Translations under genes and position numbers: made by a program
DNA from: Betaproteobacteria bacterium
Lineage (GTDB): Bacteria; Pseudomonadota; Gammaproteobacteria; Burkholderiales; Burkholderiaceae_E
Assembly (NCBI GenBank): GCA_009922405.1
Contig: RFVZ01000032.1
Location: 1-15,522, forward strand
Direction: 5' to 3'
DNA length: 15,522 nt
Shown: positions 1 through 8,355 of the stretch, piece by piece
Layout of the letters: each line of letters starts with the position of its first letter
How positions within the stretch are numbered: position 1 is the stretch's first letter
The notes under the pieces: generated by a model
What the model was told of the DNA's origin: nothing
Databases searched by the model: none
The model's input: only the letters and a program-made list of their open reading frames with translations

Positions 1-2980
1 CATTGAGCAACAGCATGGCGGCTGAAGTACCCGGATTGAAGCGTCGCTGACCCATCTTGCGCAAGAGATTGCGCATGTTCATCGAAACTTCACCAAAATC
101 GATATCGACCGGGCACGGGTTCAAACACTTGTGACACACCGTGCAGTGATCGGCCACATCGCCAAACTCTTCCCAGTGTTTGATCGAAACGCCACGTCGG
201 GTCTGCTCTTCGTAGAGGAAGGCCTCGACCAGCAGACTGGTCGCCAAAATCTTGTTGCGTGGCGAGTAGAACAAATTGGCGCGCGGCACGTGGGTCGCAC
301 ACACGGGTTTGCACTTGCCGCAACGCAGGCAGTCCTTGACGGACGCCGCAATCGAGCCAATATCGGACTGTTGCAGGATCAGGCTCTCGGCCCCCATCAG
401 ACCAAACGAAGGCGTGTAGGCGTTGCGCAGATCACTGGCGACGGCCCCGTTGCGCAGAAGCTTTCCAGCATTGAAGTGCCCGTTCGGATCAATGCGTTTT
501 TTGTAATCAGCAAACGGAGCCAGTTCGGCATCGGTCAAAAATTCGAGCTTGGTGATCCCAATGCCATGCTCGCCCGAAATGACGCCATCGAGCGAGCGCG
601 CCAGGGCCATGATGCGCACGACCGCGGCATTGGCCTGCTGAAGCATGCCGTAATCATCGCTGTTGACCGGGAGATTGGTATGCACGTTGCCGTCGCCGGC
701 ATGCATGTGCAACGCGATGAATACCCGCGAACGCAACACCTTTTGATGAGTGTCCTCGAACGCCTGACGGACGGGGGCGAAGGCAGCCCCCGAAAAAATC
801 TCGGCCAGGCGATCGCGCAATTCGAGTTTCCACGAAACCCGGACCGATCGGTCCTGCAGGATCCGAAACAGTGTTGCATCAGGGTCCCGCTGACTTGCTT
901 CGATCCCCACGGCGGGTTCAATCCCAATGGCGTGCAGGCCCTCGAGCAACGAGTCGAGTGGCTGATCAATTTGCTGGAGCAAGAAATCCCAGCGCGTCCC
1001 AACTCGCGCAAGGAGCTCGCGGGCAAGCGGTAACCGTTCTTTCAGCAGGTCGGCCGCCGGAGTTCGGTCAAGTTCGCTATCACCGGCTTTACCCAGCGCG
1101 GTCTCACCGCGCGCCACGCCATCTAGCACCCCCTCCAGAGCGGCGACCAAGCGCAGCTTGTTACTGATCGAGAGTTCGATATTGATCCGCTCAATCCCGT
1201 CGGTGTATTCGCCCATGCGCTCGAGCGGGATCACCACGTCTTCATTGATCTTGAAGGCGTTGGTGTGACGAGCGATCGCAGCCGTACGGGCACGGTCAAG
1301 CCAGAAGGTCTTGCGGGCCTCAGGGCTGACCGCAACAAACCCCTCACCGGAACGGCCATTGGCGAGCCGGATGACTTCACTGGTCGCGTGCGCAACCGCG
1401 TCACCATCATCGCCAACGATATCGCCAATCAACACCATCTTGGGCAGACCACCACGCTTGCTCTTGGTGGCGTAACCCACAGCCCGCAGATAGCGCTCGT
1501 CGAGGTGTTCGAGACCGGCGAGCAACACGGCCGGGCGGGTGGCCGCATCGGGCTTGGCGGCCAGCCCCAGGAGATAGTTCTTGATTTCAACAATCGACGG
1601 CACCGCATCACGGGGCTGTCCAAAAAACTCGAGACAGACCGTCCTCACATGGGATGGCATCCGGTGCAAGACCCAGCGCGCTGAGGTAATCAACCCATCG
1701 GTGCCCTCTTTTTGGACCCCGGGCAGACCCGCTAAAAACTTGTCTGTGACATCCTTGCCCAAGCCCGTCTTGCGAAAGCGCTGGCCTTCGATGCGGAGCG
1801 TTTCCGTGCGTTTAGCAGGCCCCCGCATGCGCCCGTCCTCGGCCAGTGCATCGGCTTCGAACCAATTGAGCTCGAAGGTCGCCATTGGCGCCTCGTGAAT
1901 CTTGCCCAGGTTATGGTCCAGCCGAGTCACCTCGAGCCAGCGACCGTCGGGGTCGACCATCCGCCACCAGTAGAGGTTGTCGAGCGCAGTTCCCCAGAGC
2001 ACGGCCTTTTTGCCGCCTGCGTTCATCGCAACATTACCGCCGATGCACGAGGCTTCAGCCGAGGTCGGGTCGACCGCAAAGACGAGACCGGCGGCGTCGG
2101 CTGCATCCGCAACCCGCTTGGTAACCACGCCGGCAGCCGAAAAAATCGTACTGACCGGGGCTTCGATGCCGGGCAATTTCATCGATTCGACGGGGCCGAG
2201 CGACTCCAGTTTTTCGGTATTGATCACGGCGGATCGTGGCGACAACGGAATCGCGCCGCCGGTGTAGCCCGTACCACCGCCCCGCGCAATGATGGTCAGG
2301 CCGAGCTCGATACAACCCGTCACGAGCGCAGCCACTTCGTTCTCCGACTCCGGAGTCAAGACCACAAACGGGTATTCAACGCGCCAATCAGTCGCATCGG
2401 TCACATGAGAGACTCGGCTCATCCCATCAAATCGAATGTTGTCCTTGGCGGTTACCCGGCCCAAACGACGCTCGACCTGCTTGCGCAAGGTTGCGGTCTG
2501 TTCAAACTCACGTTCGAAGGCGCGCACGGCCTCTGCTGCCAGCGCCAAGAGACGGGCGACACGCCCCGCGCGGGCGATCGTGCTTGGGTCGGCGCCCTGG
2601 CCTTCATCGATCGCCCCACGACGACTGACTTCACCCAGTCGATGATGGAGCGCTTCAATCAGCAGGGCACGGCGCTTGGGGTTGTCGAGTAGATCGTCCT
2701 GCAGATAGGGATTGCGCTGTACCACCCAGATGTCGCCCAGCACCTCGTACAACATCCGCGCAGATCGGCCTGTTCGCCGTTCGGACCGGAGTTCGTCCAC
2801 AATCTGCCAACCCTCTTCTCCGAGCAAACGCAAGACAATCTCGCGGTCGGAAAAGGACGTGTAGTTGTAGGGAATCTCGCGCAGGCGCCGGTCCGACATC
2901 GTGCTCAGCACATCGATGTCCAAATCATGTCGGGGCAACGCGGAGGTCAAAGCAGCCACTGGGGCCATGGGAGCATTCAT
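1..2980 (-). CDS. FAD-linked oxidoreductase with two 4Fe-4S motifs (DUF3683-type N-terminus), partial
   Basis: The reverse strand is open without a stop from an ATG at 2980-2978 to the window edge, giving about 993 codons; the 3' end is missing. After an N-terminal region resembling DUF3683 proteins comes a flavin-binding (PCMH/GlcD-type) domain with GGGTGYTGG at residues 234-242 and CIGGNV from residue 312. The FAD-oxidase C-terminal domain follows, with HMHAGDGNVH at 758-767 and SGEHGIG at 802-808. Two ferredoxin-type motifs come next, Cys884/887/890/894 (CLRCGKCKPVC) and Cys946/949/952/956 (CTVCHKCLNPC). Family knowledge places such proteins among D-2-hydroxyacid (lactate/glycolate/2-hydroxyglutarate-type) dehydrogenases that pass electrons through Fe-S centres. 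Related Burkholderiales proteins exceed 1,300 residues and usually end in cysteine-rich CCG domains, which would lie beyond base 1. The substrate cannot be read from sequence. It is transcribed divergently from ilvA. Confidence 0.93.
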   Translation of the reverse strand, partial: MNAPMAPVAALTSALPRHDLDIDVLSTMSDRRLREIPYNYTSFSDREIVLRLLGEEGWQIVDELRSERRTGRSARMLYEVLGDIWVVQRNPYLQDDLLDNPKRRALLIEALHHRLGEVSRRGAIDEGQGADPSTIARAGRVARLLALAAEAVRAFEREFEQTATLRKQVERRLGRVTAKDNIRFDGMSRVSHVTDATDWRVEYPFVVLTPESENEVAALVTGCIELGLTIIARGGGTGYTGGAIPLSPRSAVINTEKLESLGPVESMKLPGIEAPVSTIFSAAGVVTKRVADAADAAGLVFAVDPTSAEASCIGGNVAMNAGGKKAVLWGTALDNLYWWRMVDPDGRWLEVTRLDHNLGKIHEAPMATFELNWFEADALAEDGRMRGPAKRTETLRIEGQRFRKTGLGKDVTDKFLAGLPGVQKEGTDGLITSARWVLHRMPSHVRTVCLEFFGQPRDAVPSIVEIKNYLLGLAAKPDAATRPAVLLAGLEHLDERYLRAVGYATKSKRGGLPKMVLIGDIVGDDGDAVAHATSEVIRLANGRSGEGFVAVSPEARKTFWLDRARTAAIARHTNAFKINEDVVIPLERMGEYTDGIERINIELSISNKLRLVAALEGVLDGVARGETALGKAGDSELDRTPAADLLKERLPLARELLARVGTRWDFLLQQIDQPLDSLLEGLHAIGIEPAVGIEASQRDPDATLFRILQDRSVRVSWKLELRDRLAEIFSGAAFAPVRQAFEDTHQKVLRSRVFIALHMHAGDGNVHTNLPVNSDDYGMLQQANAAVVRIMALARSLDGVISGEHGIGITKLEFLTDAELAPFADYKKRIDPNGHFNAGKLLRNGAVASDLRNAYTPSFGLMGAESLILQQSDIGSIAASVKDCLRCGKCKPVCATHVPRANLFYSPRNKILATSLLVEAFLYEEQTRRGVSIKHWEEFGDVADHCTVCHKCLNPCPVDIDFGEVSMNMRNLLRKMGQRRFNPGTSAAMLLLN

Positions 2981-2988
2981 ATCGCTCG

Positions 2989-2994
2989 ATTCTA
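2989..2994 (-). promoter_or_regulatory. Putative -10 box for the FAD/Fe-S oxidoreductase gene
   Basis: On the minus strand TAGAAT matches the sigma-70 -10 consensus at five of six bases and ends 8 nt before the ATG at 2980. Transcription would start about 0-3 nt before the start codon. A perfect TTGACA lies upstream at 3022-3017, but the 22-nt spacer is too long for a standard pair. The box call rests on sequence alone. Confidence 0.4.
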
Positions 2995-3062
2995 GCCGAT
3001 CGGTTTTGGTGGTCCGTGTCAAACCCTAATGGGATCAGGCCTTTGCAATGGGTCGATCGGCG

Positions 3063-3068
3063 TAAAAT
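3063..3068 (+). promoter_or_regulatory. Putative -10 box for ilvA
   Basis: TAAAAT matches the -10 consensus (TATAAT) at five of six bases and ends 9 nt before the ilvA ATG at 3078. The best -35-like sequence, TTTGCA at 3042-3047, is weak and has a 15-nt spacer. A start site 6-8 nt downstream would leave little or no 5' leader. No Shine-Dalgarno sequence precedes the ATG, which agrees with a leaderless or very short-leader mRNA. Confidence 0.45.
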
Positions 3069-3077
3069 TAGCTGACT

Positions 3078-4664
3078 ATGATTTCATCCGATGATTCGCC
3101 GCAGGCCTCTCCCGCGCTGACCCCCACCGACTACCTCAAGCGCATCCTGACGGCGAGGGTCTACGAAGTCGCGCAAGAAACCCCACTCGACGCCGCCCAC
3201 CACCTGTCTGCACGCCTGGGCGCTCGGGTTCTGCTCAAGCGCGAAGACTTGCAGCCCGTTTTTTCCTTTAAGCTGCGCGGCGCTTACAACTGCATGGCCC
3301 AGCTGGACTACTCTGCCCGGGAGCGCGGCGTGATCGCGGCCTCCGCGGGCAATCACGCCCAGGGCGTTGCGCTGGCAGCGCAGCGTCTGGGTTGCCGGGC
3401 GGTTATCGTCATGCCGGTCACGACGCCGCAGGTCAAAATTGACGCGGTTCAGCATCGCGGTGCCGAAGTGATCCTGCAGGGCGACTCCTACAGCGAGGCC
3501 TATGAGTACGCACTCGCGCTGCAGGCGGCCCAACACCTGACCTTCGTCCACCCGTTCGACGACCCCAATGTCATCGCCGGTCAAGGCACCATCGGGATGG
3601 AGTTGCTGCGCCAGAACACTGGGCGCCTGGACGCCATCTTCATCGCAATTGGCGGCGGCGGACTGGCTGCCGGCGTCGCAACCTACGTTAAACAGTTGCG
3701 TCCCGACATCAAGATCATCGGCGTCCAGACAACAGATTCCGACGCGATGGCGCGGTCCATTGCCGCAGGAAAAATCGTCGAACTCACTGAGGTTGGACTG
3801 TTTTCGGATGGCACCGCGGTCAAGAGGGTGGGTAATGAGACCTTGCGCCTATGCAGCGCCCATTTAGACGAAATCATCTTGGTCGACACCGACGCGGTCT
3901 GCGCGGCGATCAAAGACGTGTTTCAGGAGACCCGATCGATTCTTGAGCCCGCGGGCGCCCTGGCCATCGCGGGCCTGAAGGCCTGGGTCGAACGTGAGCG
4001 CGCCGCCCGCAATCGAGCCTTGGACGGGACCGGCGCCGAGAGTGCGGTACTAATCGCAATCGCCTGCGGCGCCAACATGAATTTTGATCGACTCCGATTT
4101 GTGTCCGAGCGGGCCGAGATCGGCGAGCGCCGCGAGGCCGTTTATGCGGTGACGATCCCCGAGGAGCGCGGGAGCTTTCGGCGGTTTTGTGCCACGGTGG
4201 GTGCGCATCCGATTACGGAATTCAACTACCGAATCGCTGACGCGCGTGTCGCTCATATTTTCATTGGCGTATCCGTCGCCGATCATGACGAGGCCCGCAC
4301 CATCGCCGAGGGCTTTGAGCGACAGGGGTTTGCGACGATTGATCTGAGCAATGACGAACTCGCAAAACTGCACCTGCGGCACCTGGTTGGCGGGCGATCG
4401 TCGCTCGCAAACGACGAATTGCTCTATCGCTTTGAATTCCCGGAGCGCCCAGGGGCCTTGATGCGATTCCTGAATGCGATGAACCCCGCGTGGAACATTT
4501 CACTTTTCCACTACCGTAATCATGGCGCTGACCCGGGTCGGGTATTGGTTGGAATCCAGGTGCCTGATGCCGACAAGGCCGAATTCGAGGCCTTTTTGCA
4601 TGTCATGGGTTATCCCTATACCGATGAAAGTGCCCACCCAGCCTATCGCCTCTTCCTGGCATGA
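3078..4664 (+). CDS. ilvA: Threonine ammonia-lyase (threonine dehydratase), biosynthetic type
   Basis: It converts L-threonine to 2-oxobutanoate and ammonia, the committed step of isoleucine synthesis. The 528-residue protein has the PLP-enzyme catalytic domain: FSFKLRGAYN with the Schiff-base Lys65, SAGNHAQG at 89-96, and the glycine-rich phosphate-binding loop GGGGL at 192-196. Two C-terminal ACT-like regulatory regions follow (about 353-430 and 446-520), the arrangement of the isoleucine-inhibited, valine-activated biosynthetic enzyme rather than the short catabolic TdcB. The ATG at 3078 puts the conserved DYLKRILTARVY near residue 18; about 15 extra residues precede the usual family start. 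No Shine-Dalgarno sequence is visible and a -10-like box lies just upstream. hemA starts 50 bp after the stop. Confidence 0.96.
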   Translation: MISSDDSPQASPALTPTDYLKRILTARVYEVAQETPLDAAHHLSARLGARVLLKREDLQPVFSFKLRGAYNCMAQLDYSARERGVIAASAGNHAQGVALAAQRLGCRAVIVMPVTTPQVKIDAVQHRGAEVILQGDSYSEAYEYALALQAAQHLTFVHPFDDPNVIAGQGTIGMELLRQNTGRLDAIFIAIGGGGLAAGVATYVKQLRPDIKIIGVQTTDSDAMARSIAAGKIVELTEVGLFSDGTAVKRVGNETLRLCSAHLDEIILVDTDAVCAAIKDVFQETRSILEPAGALAIAGLKAWVERERAARNRALDGTGAESAVLIAIACGANMNFDRLRFVSERAEIGERREAVYAVTIPEERGSFRRFCATVGAHPITEFNYRIADARVAHIFIGVSVADHDEARTIAEGFERQGFATIDLSNDELAKLHLRHLVGGRSSLANDELLYRFEFPERPGALMRFLNAMNPAWNISLFHYRNHGADPGRVLVGIQVPDADKAEFEAFLHVMGYPYTDESAHPAYRLFLA

Positions 4665-4669
4665 CGCGC

Positions 4670-4675
4670 TAAACT
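4670..4675 (+). promoter_or_regulatory. Possible -10 box for hemA
   Basis: TAAACT lies 39 nt before the hemA ATG, within the 50-bp ilvA-hemA gap. No good -35 is visible upstream, so read-through from ilvA is equally possible. This is a weak call. Confidence 0.2.
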
Positions 4676-4714
4676 CCGCCTCTATTACCCGGACCTGATC
4701 CCAGCACCTGCCGT

Positions 4715-5995
4715 ATGGCTTTACTCACGCTCGGACTAAATCACGTGACCGCTCCGGTCGCCTTGCGCGAACGGGTCGCGTTTCCGGTTGACCACCTGGG
4801 CGACGCGCTCAGTGATTTGCGCCGCCAACACCCCGGATTAGTCTCCGAGAGCGCCATCCTGTCGACCTGCAACCGGACCGAAGTCTACGCCGCGACCGAG
4901 CGCCCAGATCAAGCCCAAGCCGCGATTCAGGAATGGATCGCCAACCATCGCCGGGTTGCAGCGGGTGAACTCAACGAACACCTGTATGCCCTACCCGGCG
5001 AGGGCGCGGTGCGACATGCGTTTCGGGTGGCCAGTGGGCTCGACTCGATGGTCCTGGGCGAACCGCAAATTTTGGGTCAGATGAAAGACGCTGCCCGCTG
5101 CGCGCAAGAGGCCCAGTCCCTGGGCACCCATCTGCACCAGCTCTTTCAGCGCGCGTTCGCGGTGGCGAAAGAAGTTCGAACCCAGACTGAACTGGGTGCC
5201 CATTCCGTGTCGCTCGCCGCCGCCGCCGTCCGACTGGCCCAGCGCCTCTTTGAAGATATGGGCCAGACCCATATCCTGTTTGTTGGCGCCGGCGAAATGA
5301 TCGAACTCGCCGCCACCCACTTTGCCGCGCAGCGCCCCAGGTCAATTACTGTCGCCAACCGCACGATCGAGCGGGCTAAGACACTGGCCGAGCGTTTCGC
5401 AGGGCAAACCAGCCAAGTCTCGACCATGCCACTGGCCGACCTGCCAGGCGCACTCGACCGCTTCGATATCGTGATTTCCTGCACTGCGAGTTCGCTCCCG
5501 ATCATTGGCCTGGGGATGGTCGAGCGTGCGAGCAAGGCGCGTCGGCGGCGCCCGATTTTTATGGTGGATCTGGCGGTTCCGCGCGATATCGAACCCGAAG
5601 TCAATCGCCTCGATGACGTCTACCTGTACACCGTGGACGATCTCGGCCGTGTGGTTCAAACCGGCATGGAAAGTCGCCGGTCGGCGGTGGCGCAGGCTGA
5701 GGCGATTATCGAAAGCCGTGTAGAAACTTTTATGAAATGGCTGAGTGCGCGGCGAGCCGTCCCGGCCATTCGCCATCTGCACGAGCGCGCGGGGACGTTG
5801 CGCGATGCCGAACTTGAGCGCGCACGCAAGATGCTTGCGCGCGGCGACGCCCCCGACGCGGTCCTTGAGGCCCTGGCCAATGCGCTGACCGCAAAATTCA
5901 TGCACGGACCGGTGACGCTGCTGCAGCAACCCGATGCCCAACCGCCGAGCGATATGGAGGGCTGGGTCGAGCGTCTCTTGCCCGGCGGGCGATAA
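4715..5995 (+). CDS. hemA: Glutamyl-tRNA reductase
   Basis: It reduces glutamyl-tRNA(Glu) with NADPH to glutamate-1-semialdehyde, the first committed step of the C5 tetrapyrrole (haem) pathway. The 426 residues begin with the family signature MALLTLGLNHVTAPVALRER. The catalytic cysteine is Cys52 in STCNRTEVY. The segment around 104-121 (RVASGLDSMVLGEPQILGQ) is characteristic of the catalytic domain, and an NADPH-binding Rossmann motif GAGEM lies at 191-195 with ANRT at 214-217. The C-terminal helical part (about 320-415) matches the dimerisation domain. Length is normal. The ATG has no obvious Shine-Dalgarno sequence but gives the expected N-terminus. It heads the hemA-prfA-prmC-grxD-ubiX cluster; the gap to prfA is 25 bp. 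Confidence 0.97.
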   Translation: MALLTLGLNHVTAPVALRERVAFPVDHLGDALSDLRRQHPGLVSESAILSTCNRTEVYAATERPDQAQAAIQEWIANHRRVAAGELNEHLYALPGEGAVRHAFRVASGLDSMVLGEPQILGQMKDAARCAQEAQSLGTHLHQLFQRAFAVAKEVRTQTELGAHSVSLAAAAVRLAQRLFEDMGQTHILFVGAGEMIELAATHFAAQRPRSITVANRTIERAKTLAERFAGQTSQVSTMPLADLPGALDRFDIVISCTASSLPIIGLGMVERASKARRRRPIFMVDLAVPRDIEPEVNRLDDVYLYTVDDLGRVVQTGMESRRSAVAQAEAIIESRVETFMKWLSARRAVPAIRHLHERAGTLRDAELERARKMLARGDAPDAVLEALANALTAKFMHGPVTLLQQPDAQPPSDMEGWVERLLPGGR

Positions 5996-6020
5996 CGCAG
6001 TTGCTGGTCGCCAATATTCC

Positions 6021-7139
6021 GTGAAGCCCTCCATGCGAGACCGGCTCGACCGGCTCGAGGCCCGCTTGGTCGAGATCGATGCTTCCCTCTCAGCCGAGGA
6101 CGCGACCCGCGATCTGGACACCTACCGCCGCTTGATGCGCGAGCACGCTGAACTGGGTGAAGTGGTCGCGCAATGGAAAGCATGGCGGGCGGCCGAGGCC
6201 GACCTCATCACAGGCAAGTCGCTGCGTGACGCAGGTGGCGTAGACCCCGAGATGAGGGCCTTCGCTGAAGAAGAGGTGACGAGCGCCACACAACGACTGG
6301 CCGAGTGCGAGACTCGCCTCGAGCGCTTGTTGCTACCGCGCGACCCTGACGATCACCGCAGTGCCTTTATCGAAATCCGCGCCGGCACCGGTGGGGATGA
6401 GAGCGCACTGTTTGCGGCCGACTTGTTGCGGATGTACCTGCGCTATGCCGAACGTTGCGGTTGGCGCGCGGAAATCGTCTCGGGGTCGCCCTCAGACTTG
6501 GGTGGCTGGCGCGAAGTGATCGTGCGCGTCGATGGCAGTGAGAATGGAGCCGCGCAAATCAACGGTGTTTATGGCGGCCTTAAATTCGAAAGCGGTGGCC
6601 ATCGAGTGCAGCGGGTACCCGAGACCGAAACGCAGGGCCGAATCCACACGTCGGCCTGCACCGTGGCCATCCTGCCGGTACCCGACGAACGCGAAGAGAT
6701 TTCGATTGCCTCCGAAGATCTCCGGATCGACACCTTTCGCGCATCGGGCGCAGGCGGTCAGCACATCAATAAAACCGATAGCGCGGTGCGCATCACCCAC
6801 CTACCCACCGGGCTGGTCGTCGAATGTCAGGATGACCGCTCGCAGCACCGCAACAAAGACCGGGCGATGCAAGTGCTGGCGGCGCGACTGCGGGACCGGG
6901 AGCGACGCGAACGCGAAGCCCGGGAAGCTGCAACCCGACGCAGCCTGATCGGATCGGGCGATCGCAGTGAACGAATCAGAACCTATAACTTTCCGCAGGG
7001 CAGAATTACCGACCACCGAATCAACCTGACCCTGCACCGGCTCGCAGCAGTGATGGAAGGCGACCTCGAGGAAATCAGTACTGCTCTGGCGAATGAATAT
7101 CAGGCGGAGCAACTGGCTGCACTCGCCGACGAGAGTTGA
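6021..7139 (+). CDS. prfA: Peptide chain release factor 1 (GTG start)
   Basis: RF1 recognises UAA and UAG in the ribosomal A site and triggers peptidyl-tRNA hydrolysis. The 372-residue protein carries the GGQ catalytic motif at 245-247 (SGAGGQHINKTDSAVR), whose glutamine is methylated by PrmC, encoded next. The stop-codon-reading PxT motif is PET at 200-202 in RVPETETQGRIHTSAC. I chose the GTG at 6021 because it restores the conserved N-terminus (M/V)KPSM; an ATG four codons later at 6033 is the alternative, and neither has a clear Shine-Dalgarno sequence. Longer upstream extensions would run into hemA. Length and domain order are normal for the family. Confidence 0.96.
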   Translation: MKPSMRDRLDRLEARLVEIDASLSAEDATRDLDTYRRLMREHAELGEVVAQWKAWRAAEADLITGKSLRDAGGVDPEMRAFAEEEVTSATQRLAECETRLERLLLPRDPDDHRSAFIEIRAGTGGDESALFAADLLRMYLRYAERCGWRAEIVSGSPSDLGGWREVIVRVDGSENGAAQINGVYGGLKFESGGHRVQRVPETETQGRIHTSACTVAILPVPDEREEISIASEDLRIDTFRASGAGGQHINKTDSAVRITHLPTGLVVECQDDRSQHRNKDRAMQVLAARLRDRERREREAREAATRRSLIGSGDRSERIRTYNFPQGRITDHRINLTLHRLAAVMEGDLEEISTALANEYQAEQLAALADES

Positions 7140-7167
7140 TGGCCGAAATTTGATAGCCGAAAAGCGG

Positions 7168-7989
7168 ATGCCCCGGATGACCGTTCTGACTGCTCTCAAA
7201 TGGGCGCAGGCCCAACCGGGCATTGACCGAACTGACGCCCAGGTTCTTTTAAGACATGTGCTCGGGCGAGATCGCAGCTGGCTCATTGCTCACGGTGATG
7301 ACGCATTGCCCGAGTCGAGCAGCGCTCATTTCAGCCGCCTGATTCGGCGCCGTCAGGCAGGCGAACCCGTCGCGTATCTGACCGGGCAGCGCGAATTTTT
7401 TGGGCATTCGCTGACTGTGGGCCCGAGTGTTTTAATCCCGCGCTCCGAGACCGAGTTACTGGTCGAGAAAACGCTAGCGGGATTGCCCCGTGGCGCTCAG
7501 GTTCTGGAACTCGCCACCGGCTCGGGCGCTGTCGCCATCTCGATTGCGCTCGCGAGGCCGGATGCCTTTGTTCTGGCGACAGACCTGTCGGCGACCGCGC
7601 TGGCCGTCGCACGCAGAAATGCCCGACGACTCGGAGCGACCGTGACTTTCGCTGCAGGGGACTGGTATGGCGCGCTGGACGCGATCGAATTTGACCGCAT
7701 TGTCGTGAATCCCCCCTATATCGCGGCACAAGATCACCATCTGCAACAAGGTGACCTGCGCTTCGAGCCCCCCACCGCTCTGGCCAGCGGCGCGGATGGA
7801 CTTGAGGCCATTCGGGTGATTATCGATGGCGCGCCGCCCCGATTAGTGCCGGGTGGTTGCCTGCTGATCGAACATGGATACAACCAGGGCGATGCTGTGC
7901 GCGCCATTCTTCAAGCCCAAGGGCTGCAGCAAGTGCGCAGCTGGCAGGATCTCGCGGGACACGATCGTGTCAGCACTGGGGTACGATAA
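7168..7989 (+). CDS. prmC: Release factor glutamine N5-methyltransferase
   Basis: PrmC uses S-adenosylmethionine to methylate the GGQ glutamine of release factors. The 273 residues show the N-terminal helical RF-binding domain (about 1-85), the SAM-binding loop VLELATGSGAVAIS (112-125), and the catalytic NPPYI motif at 181-185. The family-typical segment DHHLQQGDLRFEPPTAL follows directly. An alanine (Ala116) stands at the first glycine of the more common LGTGSG loop. The ATG at 7168 has a purine-rich stretch (AAAAGCGG) just before it; an ATG three codons later is also possible. It lies 28 bp after prfA, the classic RF1-PrmC pairing. Confidence 0.94.
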   Translation: MPRMTVLTALKWAQAQPGIDRTDAQVLLRHVLGRDRSWLIAHGDDALPESSSAHFSRLIRRRQAGEPVAYLTGQREFFGHSLTVGPSVLIPRSETELLVEKTLAGLPRGAQVLELATGSGAVAISIALARPDAFVLATDLSATALAVARRNARRLGATVTFAAGDWYGALDAIEFDRIVVNPPYIAAQDHHLQQGDLRFEPPTALASGADGLEAIRVIIDGAPPRLVPGGCLLIEHGYNQGDAVRAILQAQGLQQVRSWQDLAGHDRVSTGVR

Positions 7990-8037
7990 ACGACTGAGTC
8001 CGAATACGAACCATCCACAATCCCTCAACGAGATCCC

Positions 8038-8352
8038 ATGGACGCCAAGGAATTTATTCAAAAGACTGTCACCGACAACCCGGTTGTACTGTTCATGAAA
8101 GGGACTGCCCAATTCCCGCAATGCGGGTTCTCGGGCAAAGCCGTGCAAACCCTCAAAGGGGCTGGCGCAAAGAGCCTGGTCACCGTCAATGTGCTCGACG
8201 ATGATGAAGTACGTCAGGCCATCAAAGATTTCTCAAACTGGCCGACGATTCCCCAGCTTTATGTCAATGGCGAATTTATCGGGGGATCCGATATCGTGGC
8301 TGAAATGTTCGCCTCGGGCGAACTGCATCAACTGCTCAACGAGGCGCCATAG
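8038..8352 (+). CDS. grxD: Monothiol glutaredoxin (Grx4 type)
   Basis: This 104-residue protein is the CGFS-type glutaredoxin, which in known family members binds a glutathione-ligated 2Fe-2S cluster and helps in cluster transfer and storage. The motif CGFS occupies 29-32, preceded by FMKGTAQFPQ with the glutathione-contacting Lys21. WPTIPQ (68-73) carries the cis-proline and GGSDI (82-86) completes the glutathione site. The gene lies 48 bp after prmC and only 3 nt before the ubiX start, consistent with one transcript. Confidence 0.96.
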   Translation: MDAKEFIQKTVTDNPVVLFMKGTAQFPQCGFSGKAVQTLKGAGAKSLVTVNVLDDDEVRQAIKDFSNWPTIPQLYVNGEFIGGSDIVAEMFASGELHQLLNEAP

Positions 8353-8355
8353 GCT

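Noticed and set aside
842..853. 12-bp perfect palindrome GACCGATCGGTC
   Set aside because: It lies inside the oxidoreductase coding region, and CGATCG is frequent throughout the window, so a regulatory role is not supported.
131..2692. Long plus-strand open frames (131-1033, 1265-1684, 1895-2692)
   Set aside because: They lie antisense to the continuous minus-strand oxidoreductase frame, which contains clear flavin and Fe-S motifs. Their translations show no recognisable domain and look like GC-rich shadow frames.
3017..3022. Perfect TTGACA as the -35 of the oxidoreductase promoter
   Set aside because: It is 22 nt from the TAGAAT box, beyond normal sigma-70 spacing, and no other -10 fits at 16-18 nt.
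5342..6121. 259-codon minus-strand frame opposite hemA
   Set aside because: It overlaps the conserved hemA and prfA starts, has biased Arg/Ala/Ser-rich composition and no motif.
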